A stretch of DNA of 37,675 nucleotides, taken from Bacillota bacterium. GTDB lineage: Bacteria > Bacillota > Bacilli > Paenibacillales > Paenibacillaceae. The position numbers and the translations under genes are program-made. Positions 23,417-30,258 of this stretch are shown here, in pieces; position 1 is the stretch's first letter, and each line of letters starts with the position of its first letter. The stretch covers positions 1 to 37,675 of the forward strand of contig JAEWAQ010000079.1 of the NCBI GenBank assembly GCA_023391635.1, written 5' to 3'. The notes under the pieces are model-generated. The model had not been told where the DNA came from and searched no databases. It saw only the letters and a list, made by a program, of their open reading frames with translations.

Positions 23417-23805
23417 CAAATATTCAATCGACTAGGAACGGGAGAGTACCCGATCATCGCCGTCATGCAGAGAGCCGGGAGGGTGGGAGCCGGCGCGGCC
23501 GATTGGGGAAGCGGACCCGGGAGTCGATTTCCCGAACTGAAGGACGCGGGGAGAATATCCGGTTGTTGCGCAGGCTGCCGGATATTCCGATCGCGCTAAG
23601 GCATATCCGGTTGCACCGCTGCCGAATTCCCCGTACGTGGGAATGGCCGGTCAAGTCGCTGCCGGATTTGTCTCCTGTACGTAGGGAAATCCGGTCAGTC
23701 AGACGGCCGTTATCCAATGCAGAGTGGATTCCCGCGCGCGGGAATGCCAGAAGAGTGGTACCGCGGACTGAACCTCCGTCTCTTTGATGAGACGGGGGAT
23801 TTTTG
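23417..23805 (+). promoter_or_regulatory. T-box riboswitch, arginine type
   Basis: The conserved T-box AGAGTGGTACCGCGG lies at 23752-23766 and is followed by a terminator hairpin. The 5' part has the Stem I signatures: an AGTA loop (23445-23448), a helix CCCGATC/GATTGGG (23449-23455 with 23501-23507), and the distal AGAGAGCCGG...GGTGGGAGCCGGC motif. The right-hand specifier loop then reads GAAGCGGACC, in which CGG (23512-23514) is an arginine codon. This fits the downstream argS2, but the register is my inference. Uncharged tRNA-Arg should stabilise the antiterminator and switch on argS2 when arginine charging fails. Confidence 0.88.
23773..23805 (+). terminator. T-box terminator
   Basis: CCTCCGTCTC-TTTGAT-GAGACGGGGG followed by ATTTTTG. 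The 5' arm can pair alternatively with the T-box sequence. Confidence 0.85.
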
Positions 23806-23829
23806 CGTTGTTGTCGCACAATGCGGCCC

Positions 23830-24055
23830 GTAACGGACATGAGCGCGCTTATCCGGACTCAATCAGCCTGCCCGCGAATGTAACGGACACACGAGACGTT
23901 ATTTCCACGAAATGCGATCAAAACAGACAGCGACGTGTCAAATAAGTGCATCTGTGTCCGTTACAGCGCCGCGCAGTTGGAATCAGCCACAATAAGGTCC
24001 GCTGTGTCCGTTACGGCAACATGCGGTTGAAAACCCGACGCACGAAGTCCGTTAC
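23830..24055. repeat. Five copies of a GTAACGGACA element
   Basis: Between the T-box terminator and argS2 the 10-mer GTAACGGACA occurs at 23830-23839 and 23880-23889. Its reverse complement TGTCCGTTAC occurs at 23955-23964 and 24005-24014, and a 9/10 match (AGTCCGTTAC) at 24046-24055. Two copies point one way and three the other. Start-to-start spacings are 50, 75, 50 and 41 bp. No reading frame is supported in this stretch. The function is unknown: candidates are a dispersed intergenic repeat, protein binding sites or mRNA hairpins. Confidence 0.8.
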
Positions 24056-24079
24056 AGCACATTAAAGGAGGTCAACGCC

Positions 24080-25780
24080 ATGCTCATCCAACTCGCCGCA
24101 CGCATGCTCGCCCCCCTTCTCCCGATGGACGAAGCGGAGGTCGCGGTCCTGCTCGAAATTCCGCCCCGCGCGGAAATGGGAGATGTCTCATTCCCTTGCT
24201 TCACCTTGTCCAAGCTCCAGCGTCAAGCGCCGGCGGCCATCGCTCTGCAATTGGCGAATGCAGTAAACGCATGCCCAGACGACGGCATCCATGCCACGAC
24301 TGCCGGCGGTTATCTGAACCTGAAATTCGATTCCGCACATTGGAGCAAGCCGATGCTTGATGCCGTCATGGCGGACGGCTACGGTTATCTGCAAGACGGC
24401 GCTGGCCGTCATGTCGTCATCGACATGTCCTCGCCCAACATCGCCAAGCCGTTCGGCATCGGCCACCTGCGCTCGACGATGATCGGCAATGCGCTGGCGA
24501 ACTTGTATCGGGCGGCCGGTTACCGGGTGACCAAGGTCAATCATCTGGGCGACTGGGGCACGCAGTTCGGCAAGCTGATCGCGGCCTATCGGCGCTGGGG
24601 CGACCGCGTCAAGATCGAAGCCGATCCGATCCGGGAAAGCTTGCGCCTGTACGTGAAGTTCCACGAAGAAGCCGAGCGCGACCCGGGCCTCGAGGACGAG
24701 TCGCGTGAATGGTTCCGCAAGCTGGAGACGGGCGACGCCGAGACGCATGCGTTGTGGCGGTTCTTCGTGTCGGAGAGCATGAAGGAATTCGACCGCGTGT
24801 ACGCGCGGTTGGGCATTCAATTCGACCTGGTGCAGGGCGAAAGCTTCTACAATGACAAGATGGGAGCGGTCGTGGAACGGCTGTCGGAGCTCGGATTGCT
24901 GGAGGAAAGCAACGGGGCCCAGGTCGTACGGCTGGACGATCTCGGCATGCCGCCATGTCTCATTCTGAAATCGGACGGGACGACGATCTACCCGACCCGC
25001 GATCTCGCCACCGCCATCTTCCGCAAACATCAACTGGGCGCCGATCGCATCCTCTACGTAGTCGGAGCGGAGCAGACGCTTCATTTTCAACAAGTGTTCG
25101 CCGTTCTCGGCCGGATGGGCGAAGAGGTGCACGCGGATTGCCGCCACGTTGCCTTTGGGCTCATGAAATATGAGGGCAAAAAGATGTCCACGCGCAAAGG
25201 CAAAGTCGTGTTCCTGGACGAGGTGCTGGACGAAGCCGCGGCGAAGGCGCTGGACATTATCGAAAGGAAAAACCCGGAGTTGGAGAACAAACGAGAAACG
25301 GCCGAAGCAGTGGGCGTAGGCGCGATCGTGTTCGGAGATTTGAAAAACCGCCGGCTGCTGTCCGTCGATTTCACCTTGGAGGATGCGCTCAGCTTCGAGG
25401 GGGAAACGGGGCCGTACTTGCAATACACGCACGCGAGAATCGCCAGCTTGCTTCGTAAGGGCGAGTTCGCCGATTTACAGAACCGGGGAATGCGGATCGA
25501 TGGCCATTTCCTCACTTCTTCGGGCGCCTGGTCATGCGTGAAGGCCGTGTCGGCATTCGAAGACGCAATACGCCAAGCCATCCGCGAGAATGAACCTTCC
25601 GTCGTGGCGCGTTATTTGCTGGAACTGACAAAAGATTTCAATCGCTTCTATAATGAAGGCAAAATCATCGGGCCGGGCGCGGAAGAAACCTACAGCAAGC
25701 TCGCTGTGGCCGCGGCGGCAGCCAAAGTGTTGAAACGCGGTCTGGAGCTGCTGGGCATGCAAGCGCCGGAGCGGATGTAG
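24080..25780 (+). CDS. argS2: Arginyl-tRNA synthetase, second copy (T-box controlled)
   Basis: A 566-residue class I synthetase of a different lineage from the argS at 19274-20950. Its signature is MSSPNIAKPFGIGHLRST (~116-133) and its KMSK loop reads KKMSTRKGKVVF (~366). It has an NHLGDWGTQFGKL strand and a DALR domain ending QAPERM. This is the lactic-acid-bacteria/staphylococcal type of ArgRS. It sits alone behind an arginine-type T-box and the repeat cluster, and ATG at 24080 follows AAAGGAGG. It is probably an acquired or retained inducible backup used when the main enzyme is limiting or inhibited. All expected motifs are intact. Confidence 0.95.
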   Translation: MLIQLAARMLAPLLPMDEAEVAVLLEIPPRAEMGDVSFPCFTLSKLQRQAPAAIALQLANAVNACPDDGIHATTAGGYLNLKFDSAHWSKPMLDAVMADGYGYLQDGAGRHVVIDMSSPNIAKPFGIGHLRSTMIGNALANLYRAAGYRVTKVNHLGDWGTQFGKLIAAYRRWGDRVKIEADPIRESLRLYVKFHEEAERDPGLEDESREWFRKLETGDAETHALWRFFVSESMKEFDRVYARLGIQFDLVQGESFYNDKMGAVVERLSELGLLEESNGAQVVRLDDLGMPPCLILKSDGTTIYPTRDLATAIFRKHQLGADRILYVVGAEQTLHFQQVFAVLGRMGEEVHADCRHVAFGLMKYEGKKMSTRKGKVVFLDEVLDEAAAKALDIIERKNPELENKRETAEAVGVGAIVFGDLKNRRLLSVDFTLEDALSFEGETGPYLQYTHARIASLLRKGEFADLQNRGMRIDGHFLTSSGAWSCVKAVSAFEDAIRQAIRENEPSVVARYLLELTKDFNRFYNEGKIIGPGAEETYSKLAVAAAAAKVLKRGLELLGMQAPERM

Positions 25781-25925
25781 TCGGTGCGCGGGAGGCGTTG
25801 CAGGACGGTGAAACAGAACGATTCCGCGCAGCGCATAGGAGGCATCCGGCATATGATCATTAAGCCGCCGCCGGCTCCAAGATGTCCTAAGATAATCAAT
25901 CGCATACCGTTCCCCCTTACAGATA

Positions 25926-25964
25926 GAAAAAGATAGAGAAGCATGCATGCGCCCTTCTCTATCT
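25926..25964 (-). terminator. Terminator after the amidohydrolase gene
   Basis: An 11-bp stem AGATAGAGAAG/CTTCTCTATCT flanks a ~12-base GC-rich loop. On the minus strand it is followed by TTTTC, and on the plus strand by CATTATTTAG, so it may also serve argS2. The rest of 25781-25983 shows nothing else. Confidence 0.7.
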
Positions 25965-25983
25965 CATTATTTAGCCTGGCATG

Positions 25984-27053
25984 CTAAGCTAGCTTGAATA
26001 AAGCTCTCGCATTTTCGCTTAATATTTTTCTTCTTGTCTCCAGCGGGAACTGCTTCAATATCTTCGTCGGATCATCGAAGTCCCAATGCGGATAGTCGCT
26101 GGAGAACAGCAGCATATTCTCCGCATCGAACATTTCGAACATCATCTTCAAGTGCTTCGGATTGTCCGGCTCCTCGATCGGCTGCGTCGTCATGAAGCAA
26201 TGGTCGCGCACGTATTCGCTGGGCAGCCGTTTCAGCCAGGGCGTCGACGAGCGCAGCGCCTTGAAGTTCTTGTCCAGACGCCACAGCAGCGGCGGCAGCC
26301 AGGTGACTCCGCCTTCGCTAAGCACCACCTTGAACTCGGGGAATTTCTCGAACACGCCTTCGCAAACAAAGCTGACCAAATGAGCCATATACGTCTGAGG
26401 CAGGCAAGTGTGCCACTCCAAGTAATTCGATACGTATCCGACAGCCGTCGGCGGGTTGAAGACACCGGACCCTTCCGCCCCGGGATGAATGACAAGCGGC
26501 ATTCCGTTACGCTGGCAAGCTTCATAGATCGGGTGGAAAAACCGCTGTCCGTACGGCATTCTGGAGCCCCCGACAATCGCGACCCCCACGATATCGGGAT
26601 GGGGGGCAATCCGGTCGATCTCCCTGGCGGCCTGCAGCGGATCCTGCGTCGCAACGCACAGCAAGCCTTTGAACTTGGGGCTCTTCGGAAGCCATTCGGC
26701 AATCAAATAATCGTTATAGGCTCTGCACAACGCGGCCGCATAATCGGCATCCGCAAAGGCGGATACGGCGATTATGCGGCCGAGCATAGCAGAACGTATT
26801 CCATACCGAAGGGCTCGATCAGTTGTTCGATCATGTAATCGGGGTCCGCGCCCACGGGAAGGCCGCTCGGAGGGTTGGCATCCTTGCGCTTGTTGCCGAT
26901 CGGCGATGCGTAGGGGAGCCCGCCGCCGCGCAGTGTCGCCTGGCTCTTCCAGGTATCCTCCAAATACGGAAACAGATCGTTATGAGACCGGAAGCCATTG
27001 TGGACATCGCAGTCGATAATCGCCAATCGTTCTTCGCCTTGATTCTGAGTCAT
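25984..27053 (-). pseudogene. Amidohydrolase family protein, frameshifted
   Basis: Two adjoining minus-strand frames make one amidohydrolase (metal-dependent hydrolase/decarboxylase, ACMSD-like superfamily). The N-terminal part is 27053-26772 (MTQNQGEERLAIIDCDVHNG ... FGMEYVLLCSAA, stop). The C-terminal part continues in the -1 frame (IIAVSAFADADYAAALCRAYND ... LVIHPGAEG ... LLFSSDYPHWDFDDP) to 25984. Joined they give the usual ~350 residues with the Asp-x-His, His and Asp metal ligands. One missing base near 26775 explains the break, and it falls inside a 50-bp hairpin. The start at 27053 follows AGGAGA, 16 bp behind the Rieske gene. Either the gene is inactive or the read has an error at the hairpin. 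Confidence 0.85.
26733..26782. repeat. Long inverted repeat at the amidohydrolase frameshift
   Basis: CGGCCGCATAATCG (26733-26746) and its perfect reverse complement (26769-26782) are extended by an inner ATCCGC/GCGGAT pair (26749-26754, 26759-26764) and a 4-base loop AAAG. The stop of the first frame (26772-26774) lies in one arm. Confidence 0.9.
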
Positions 27054-27069
27054 CGCTCAATCTCCTCTC

Positions 27070-27426
27070 TCATTTGCCGATCGTAACGAAAAGTTGGCCC
27101 TCGTTTCTAACGACCGAATAGCTGCGAACGCGCACCTTGTCGCTGAACAGGGATTTACCCGTGGCAATATCGAATTCCCAGCCGTGCCAAGGACAGCGCA
27201 CGATCTCCTGATCGCGTCCGTAAATGTACTCGTAAACTTCCGATTCCAAACTCGTCCCGCAGACCGGACCTTTGCAAATTTCCGCGCCTTGATGAGGACA
27301 GTAGTTATGGATGGCGTAATATTCGCCTTTCACGTTGTATATGCCGATCGATCGTCCTTCGACCTCCACTACGACATGGGATCCGGGAGGAATATCTCCC
27401 TCCATGGCGACAGGATACAGGGCCAT
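27070..27426 (-). CDS. Rieske [2Fe-2S] ferredoxin-like protein
   Basis: A 118-residue single-domain Rieske protein with both cluster motifs: Cys43-x-His45 (CPHQG) and Cys78-x2-His81 (CPWHGWEF). Between them is a 15- to 20-residue insertion with two more Cys (EICKGPVCG). It resembles the small ferredoxin components or fused domains of ring-hydroxylating or related oxygenases and nitrite reductases. No oxygenase is in the window. It is the first gene of a two-gene unit with the amidohydrolase and is divergent from an AraC regulator, suggesting an inducible catabolic step. The ATG follows GGAGG. Confidence 0.9.
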   Translation of the reverse strand: MALYPVAMEGDIPPGSHVVVEVEGRSIGIYNVKGEYYAIHNYCPHQGAEICKGPVCGTSLESEVYEYIYGRDQEIVRCPWHGWEFDIATGKSLFSDKVRVRSYSVVRNEGQLFVTIGK

Positions 27427-27482
27427 ATGCCAACCTCCGAGATTGTGATAAGTCTGTCATTTCCACTCATTCGTTCGCAATG

Positions 27483-27491
27483 TGATATAAT
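27483..27491 (+). promoter_or_regulatory. Extended -10 of the AraC regulator promoter
   Basis: TGATATAAT is a perfect extended -10 about 57 bp before the start codon. There is no good -35. The divergent gap to the Rieske gene is only ~120 bp, so regulator sites must lie here. Confidence 0.5.
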
Positions 27492-27547
27492 CTGTCCGAA
27501 TACTCATCGCTAACCGGCCATCATGCCGATCTGTGAGGTGACTGCTC

Positions 27548-28318
27548 ATGCTGCAATTGCACTCTGTGTTCATGGACGATATGGTGGCCAACTGGCGCGT
27601 CGAAGAACAGCCGACTCCCTACGATATTTTCATTCTCGTTACGAAGGGCTGTTTAACCTATACTATTGAAGGCATAGATGTCGAACTGGACAAGGGAGAT
27701 CTTCTGTTCATTCCCAGAGGAGCGGTGCGCTCGGGCGTCAATCATCCGCGGGGGCCCCATCAGAAGTACTCCGCGCATTTTCATAACCTGCAACCCGAAC
27801 AATTTCCGGTTCAACCCGCCCACCGTTATTATAAAATTCGCACTCGCCACTTGGACTACATAAGTCAGCGCTTTGCCGTGCTGATCCACCAATGGATGGG
27901 ACGGCTTCCCCATTATCTCATGATCTGTCAGGGCATTCTGCTGGAAATGCTCGGCCACATGGGGCGCGAAGCAGAGATGACGATATACTCCCCTGTCAAA
28001 TTAAAGCTGGTGAAAGAGATCCAAGATTTCCTCATCCGCCACTATCGCGAGGCGGTCAGCATTGCGCAGTTGGCGGAGCTTACCGGACGCTCGCCCAATT
28101 ACATTACCCAGACCTACAAGGAAGTAACGGGGCTGACGCCGATCGCCTACATTCATCATCTAAGAATGCAGACCGCCGTGAATTTATTGACGACCAGCCA
28201 AATCACGATCGGAGAAGCGTCGGATTATTTGGGCTACAGCGACCATTCCCACTTCAACCGTATGTTCAAGAAGCTGATGGGCTATCCTCCATCAGGCGTC
28301 TATCGCGGCAAGCTATAG
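27548..28318 (+). CDS. AraC family transcriptional regulator
   Basis: 256 residues with an N-terminal cupin sensor domain (~10-130, including GDLLFIPRGAVRSG) and a C-terminal double helix-turn-helix (~155-255). The first HTH is VSIAQLAELTGRSPNYITQT and the second ITIGEASDYLGYSDHSHFNR, ending FKKLMGYPPSGVYRGKL. It is divergent from the Rieske/amidohydrolase unit, which it probably activates in response to the substrate. ATG at 27548 follows GAGGTGA. Its stop lies in a perfect palindrome shared with the convergent LamG gene. Confidence 0.92.
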   Translation: MLQLHSVFMDDMVANWRVEEQPTPYDIFILVTKGCLTYTIEGIDVELDKGDLLFIPRGAVRSGVNHPRGPHQKYSAHFHNLQPEQFPVQPAHRYYKIRTRHLDYISQRFAVLIHQWMGRLPHYLMICQGILLEMLGHMGREAEMTIYSPVKLKLVKEIQDFLIRHYREAVSIAQLAELTGRSPNYITQTYKEVTGLTPIAYIHHLRMQTAVNLLTTSQITIGEASDYLGYSDHSHFNRMFKKLMGYPPSGVYRGKL

Positions 28319-28324
28319 CTTGCC
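28307..28324. repeat. 18-bp perfect palindrome carrying two convergent stop codons
   Basis: GGCAAGCTATAGCTTGCC is an uninterrupted palindrome. Read either way it encodes Gly-Lys-Leu-stop, so the AraC and LamG genes overlap by 6 bp and end in the same three residues. It could form a short terminator-like stem, but it has no T-run. Confidence 0.85.
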
Positions 28325-29062
28325 TAGCTCCGCAAGCTCTTCCGGGGAGAGAATCTCCCGGAAAATCGCCAATCCTCCGATCGCGCCTGCGTAGAAGTTG
28401 CCCATCTCGCCCGAGCGGTGCACGGCAGCCACCGTGAAGTCCGCTCCGTTCTCGCCGCCGTCGAATAAGCCGGTATCGTACGGGTAAGGATTATAGTTCT
28501 CCCGTTCGTCCAGAACACCGTCCAAATAGACCTTGGCATACTGTCCATCATACGTAAATGCCACGCAGTGCCATTCGTCCTTCGAGACAGGAGTGGCGCC
28601 AATCGCGGACGTCATGCAATATGGATAGCCCGGCGTAGGTCCCCCGACAGACGAGACGTGTCCGCATACCTGATCGGCACTGTCCCAAATCCTCAAGTTC
28701 AGGAATAGGCAATATTGGCGCTTGCTCTCCGTCTCGTTCCACATCCCTGCAATCGCTTCGCATCCTTTGCTCTCGCGGCTTTCCCGCTTCAACCATGCGA
28801 TTATCGTTAGCTTGGCGTCTGTCCCATGGAAATTCAGCTCCGGGCACGAATCTCTCGGCAAATTCCACCATTGGCCGAATTTCACATGCGCGGCATATCC
28901 CCCGAACGGTCCGCCCTCCAAGCGTTCAATCGGCCCTCCCATCTTCGTAAGACGGTACGGGTACGGTCCCTTCGCGACCGCGTCCTGGCCGGCCTCCTCC
29001 TGGAAATCCCAGAAGCTGATCAATTCCGGATGCTTCAGAATACTTGAATAAGCTTGGCTCAT
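28313..29062 (-). CDS. LamG-like concanavalin-type jelly-roll domain protein
   Basis: A 249-residue single LamG/ConA-like domain (LISFWDFQEEAG near the start, then LTIIAWLKRES, DEWHCVAFTYDGQYAKVYLDGVLDE and GAIGGLAIFREILSPEELAEL, typical of Laminin_G_3). There is no signal peptide or membrane anchor, which is unusual for this fold because most are secreted carbohydrate binders. It might belong to the neighbouring catabolic locus as an accessory hydrolase-like protein. I cannot assign a substrate. ATG at 29062 follows AAGGAGG. A TATACT -10 lies nearby without a clear -35. Confidence 0.82.
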   Translation of the reverse strand: MSQAYSSILKHPELISFWDFQEEAGQDAVAKGPYPYRLTKMGGPIERLEGGPFGGYAAHVKFGQWWNLPRDSCPELNFHGTDAKLTIIAWLKRESRESKGCEAIAGMWNETESKRQYCLFLNLRIWDSADQVCGHVSSVGGPTPGYPYCMTSAIGATPVSKDEWHCVAFTYDGQYAKVYLDGVLDERENYNPYPYDTGLFDGGENGADFTVAAVHRSGEMGNFYAGAIGGLAIFREILSPEELAELGKL

Positions 29063-29217
29063 GGACGGCCTCCTTCTTGTATTCGGTTACGTCGAGTATA
29101 GCAGTGCAGTATGGAGAATGACGATATACGAAACCTTGTTGATTTGTACGATTCTATGATCGAAAACGTTTCTTGTAGCTCAAATCCATGCTGTGCATCA
29201 GTTTGGAGCCCTCTCGG

Positions 29218-29460
29218 ACAGCAGCGGCACTCAAGCCGATCTACAAGGCTGTCTATGAACAGGCGGCTGCAGCTGCTGGGCGGATTCGAAGCTGTGCGAG
29301 GCGAGAATTATCCACACATCACTCGCTCCTGGCGTTCCAACTGGACTGGCTTATGGCATTCTTCCAATTCACAAGAGCTGCGCAAGATCCTCTATTCGGC
29401 CAACGTGATCGAAGCTTATCATGCTCAAGCCCCCCGATTCATTCGGCACTGGGTGAGGGT
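29218..29460 (+). pseudogene. IS256 (Mutator-like) family transposase remnant
   Basis: Two plus-strand frames together recall the C-terminal part of IS256-type transposases. One frame has ALKPIYKAVYEQAAAAA. After a shift the next has ENYPHITRSWRSNWTGL, LRKILYSANVIEAYH and a degraded tail. The catalytic Glu region is represented by NVIEAYH, while the DDE aspartates and both ends are missing. It is a dead fragment of ~240 bp in the otherwise gene-free stretch 29063-29515. It marks past insertion or recombination next to the toxin locus. Confidence 0.8.
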
Positions 29461-29495
29461 AAAAGAAAGACCTTGAGGAATGTCGCCCCAAGGTC
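29461..29495 (-). terminator. Terminator after the toxin-immunity operon
   Basis: On the minus strand GACCTTG ... CAAGGTC flank a ~13-base GC-rich loop, followed by TTTCTTTT. It lies 20 bp past the last gene of the RHS locus. Confidence 0.7.
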
Positions 29496-29515
29496 ATGCA
29501 TCGAATAATCTGTTA

Positions 29516-29944
29516 TTATATTTGCTTTTTTAACTCTTTAATATCATCCGTTATCCAGTTTTTAGCACCCACTTCTTCAAGAACTTTTCTTGAAGCCCTT
29601 GCAATTGATTTTTTCAAAGAATCAATTTCCGTGTCTAGTGATGCAATTACCTCCAAACTAGCCGTATTTCTTCGAATAAAACTTAATGTGATATGCGAGT
29701 TATCTTTCTTTACTCCACGCACATAGAATGGACCATCCATGAAATTGAAATCCTGTGATGTTCCAACAGATGAGGTTTCTAGTATTTTTATGGATTTATT
29801 CCACCATGTCAAAATAACCACAACAAAATCGTTCCAATTAGAATCAGGAAAAAATGAATCCCCAAATTGGAAATAAACTTCACCTGTAATTGATTTCCGA
29901 TTACTTATTTCAAGTGTAGATTCATCAATCACAACACTAGCCAA
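29516..29944 (-). CDS. Putative immunity protein for the RHS/EndoU toxin
   Basis: A 142-residue protein I do not recognise. The first ~95 residues look beta-rich (GEVYFQFGDSFFP, DFVVVILTWWNKS, SHITLSFIRR) and the last ~45 are helical and charged (SLKKSIARASRKVLEE). It is cytoplasmic by composition, with no signal or membrane segment. It starts at TTG 29944, 6 bases after GGAGGT, and that ribosome site abuts the toxin stop 11 bp upstream. This arrangement, a small AT-rich gene right behind a toxin C-terminus, is the standard place for the cognate immunity gene. The function is inferred purely from position. Confidence 0.7.
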   Translation of the reverse strand: MASVVIDESTLEISNRKSITGEVYFQFGDSFFPDSNWNDFVVVILTWWNKSIKILETSSVGTSQDFNFMDGPFYVRGVKKDNSHITLSFIRRNTASLEVIASLDTEIDSLKKSIARASRKVLEEVGAKNWITDDIKELKKQI

Positions 29945-29955
29945 CTTCCCACCTC

Positions 29956-30258
29956 CTACTTAAATACCGGATAAGCCGTCTCAATCATTTTTGTACTTGT
30001 GTTAACCCACATCTCAATAGTAAGACCATTTGATTGCCCTCTGACAAGAACACGGTCTCCTTGAGTTTGTAACTTACTTGAATTACTGTAAGCATCCCGA
30101 ACAGCTTTTTCAATTTGAGAATTGCTCATATTATCAGGGAACAAATCTTTGATTTTACTCTGCGTTGCACGAGAACCACCTTTTGTATGACCAGATACTA
30201 TATGGTCCATATCAATATCAATGCTCTTGTAAGATGGTAAGTTTATTGGTTTACATGC
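29956..30258 (-). other. EndoU-like nuclease toxin tip
   Basis: Residues 2465-2564 follow the Hint cleavage Asn. Conserved points of bacterial EndoU toxins are visible: His in DHIVSGH with the following GG, the FPDNMSNSQIEKAVRDA helix, and the final TAYP with the catalytic-type Thr and Tyr. Such domains cleave RNA in competitor cells. This is a family-level call from motif pattern. Confidence 0.7.

Noticed and set aside
23158..23787. Small open frames between ald and argS2
   Set aside because: They run through the T-box leader and its promoter, and RNA-structure constraints explain the sequence.
25690..25944. Small minus-strand frame (84 codons) with a hydrophobic start
   Set aside because: Most of it is antisense to the end of argS2 and it has no conserved motif. 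The ribosome site is weak.
26769..26790. Programmed -1 frameshift in the amidohydrolase
   Set aside because: There is no slippery heptamer before the stop, and the hairpin lies at, not a few bases after, the shift point. A simple one-base loss explains it better.
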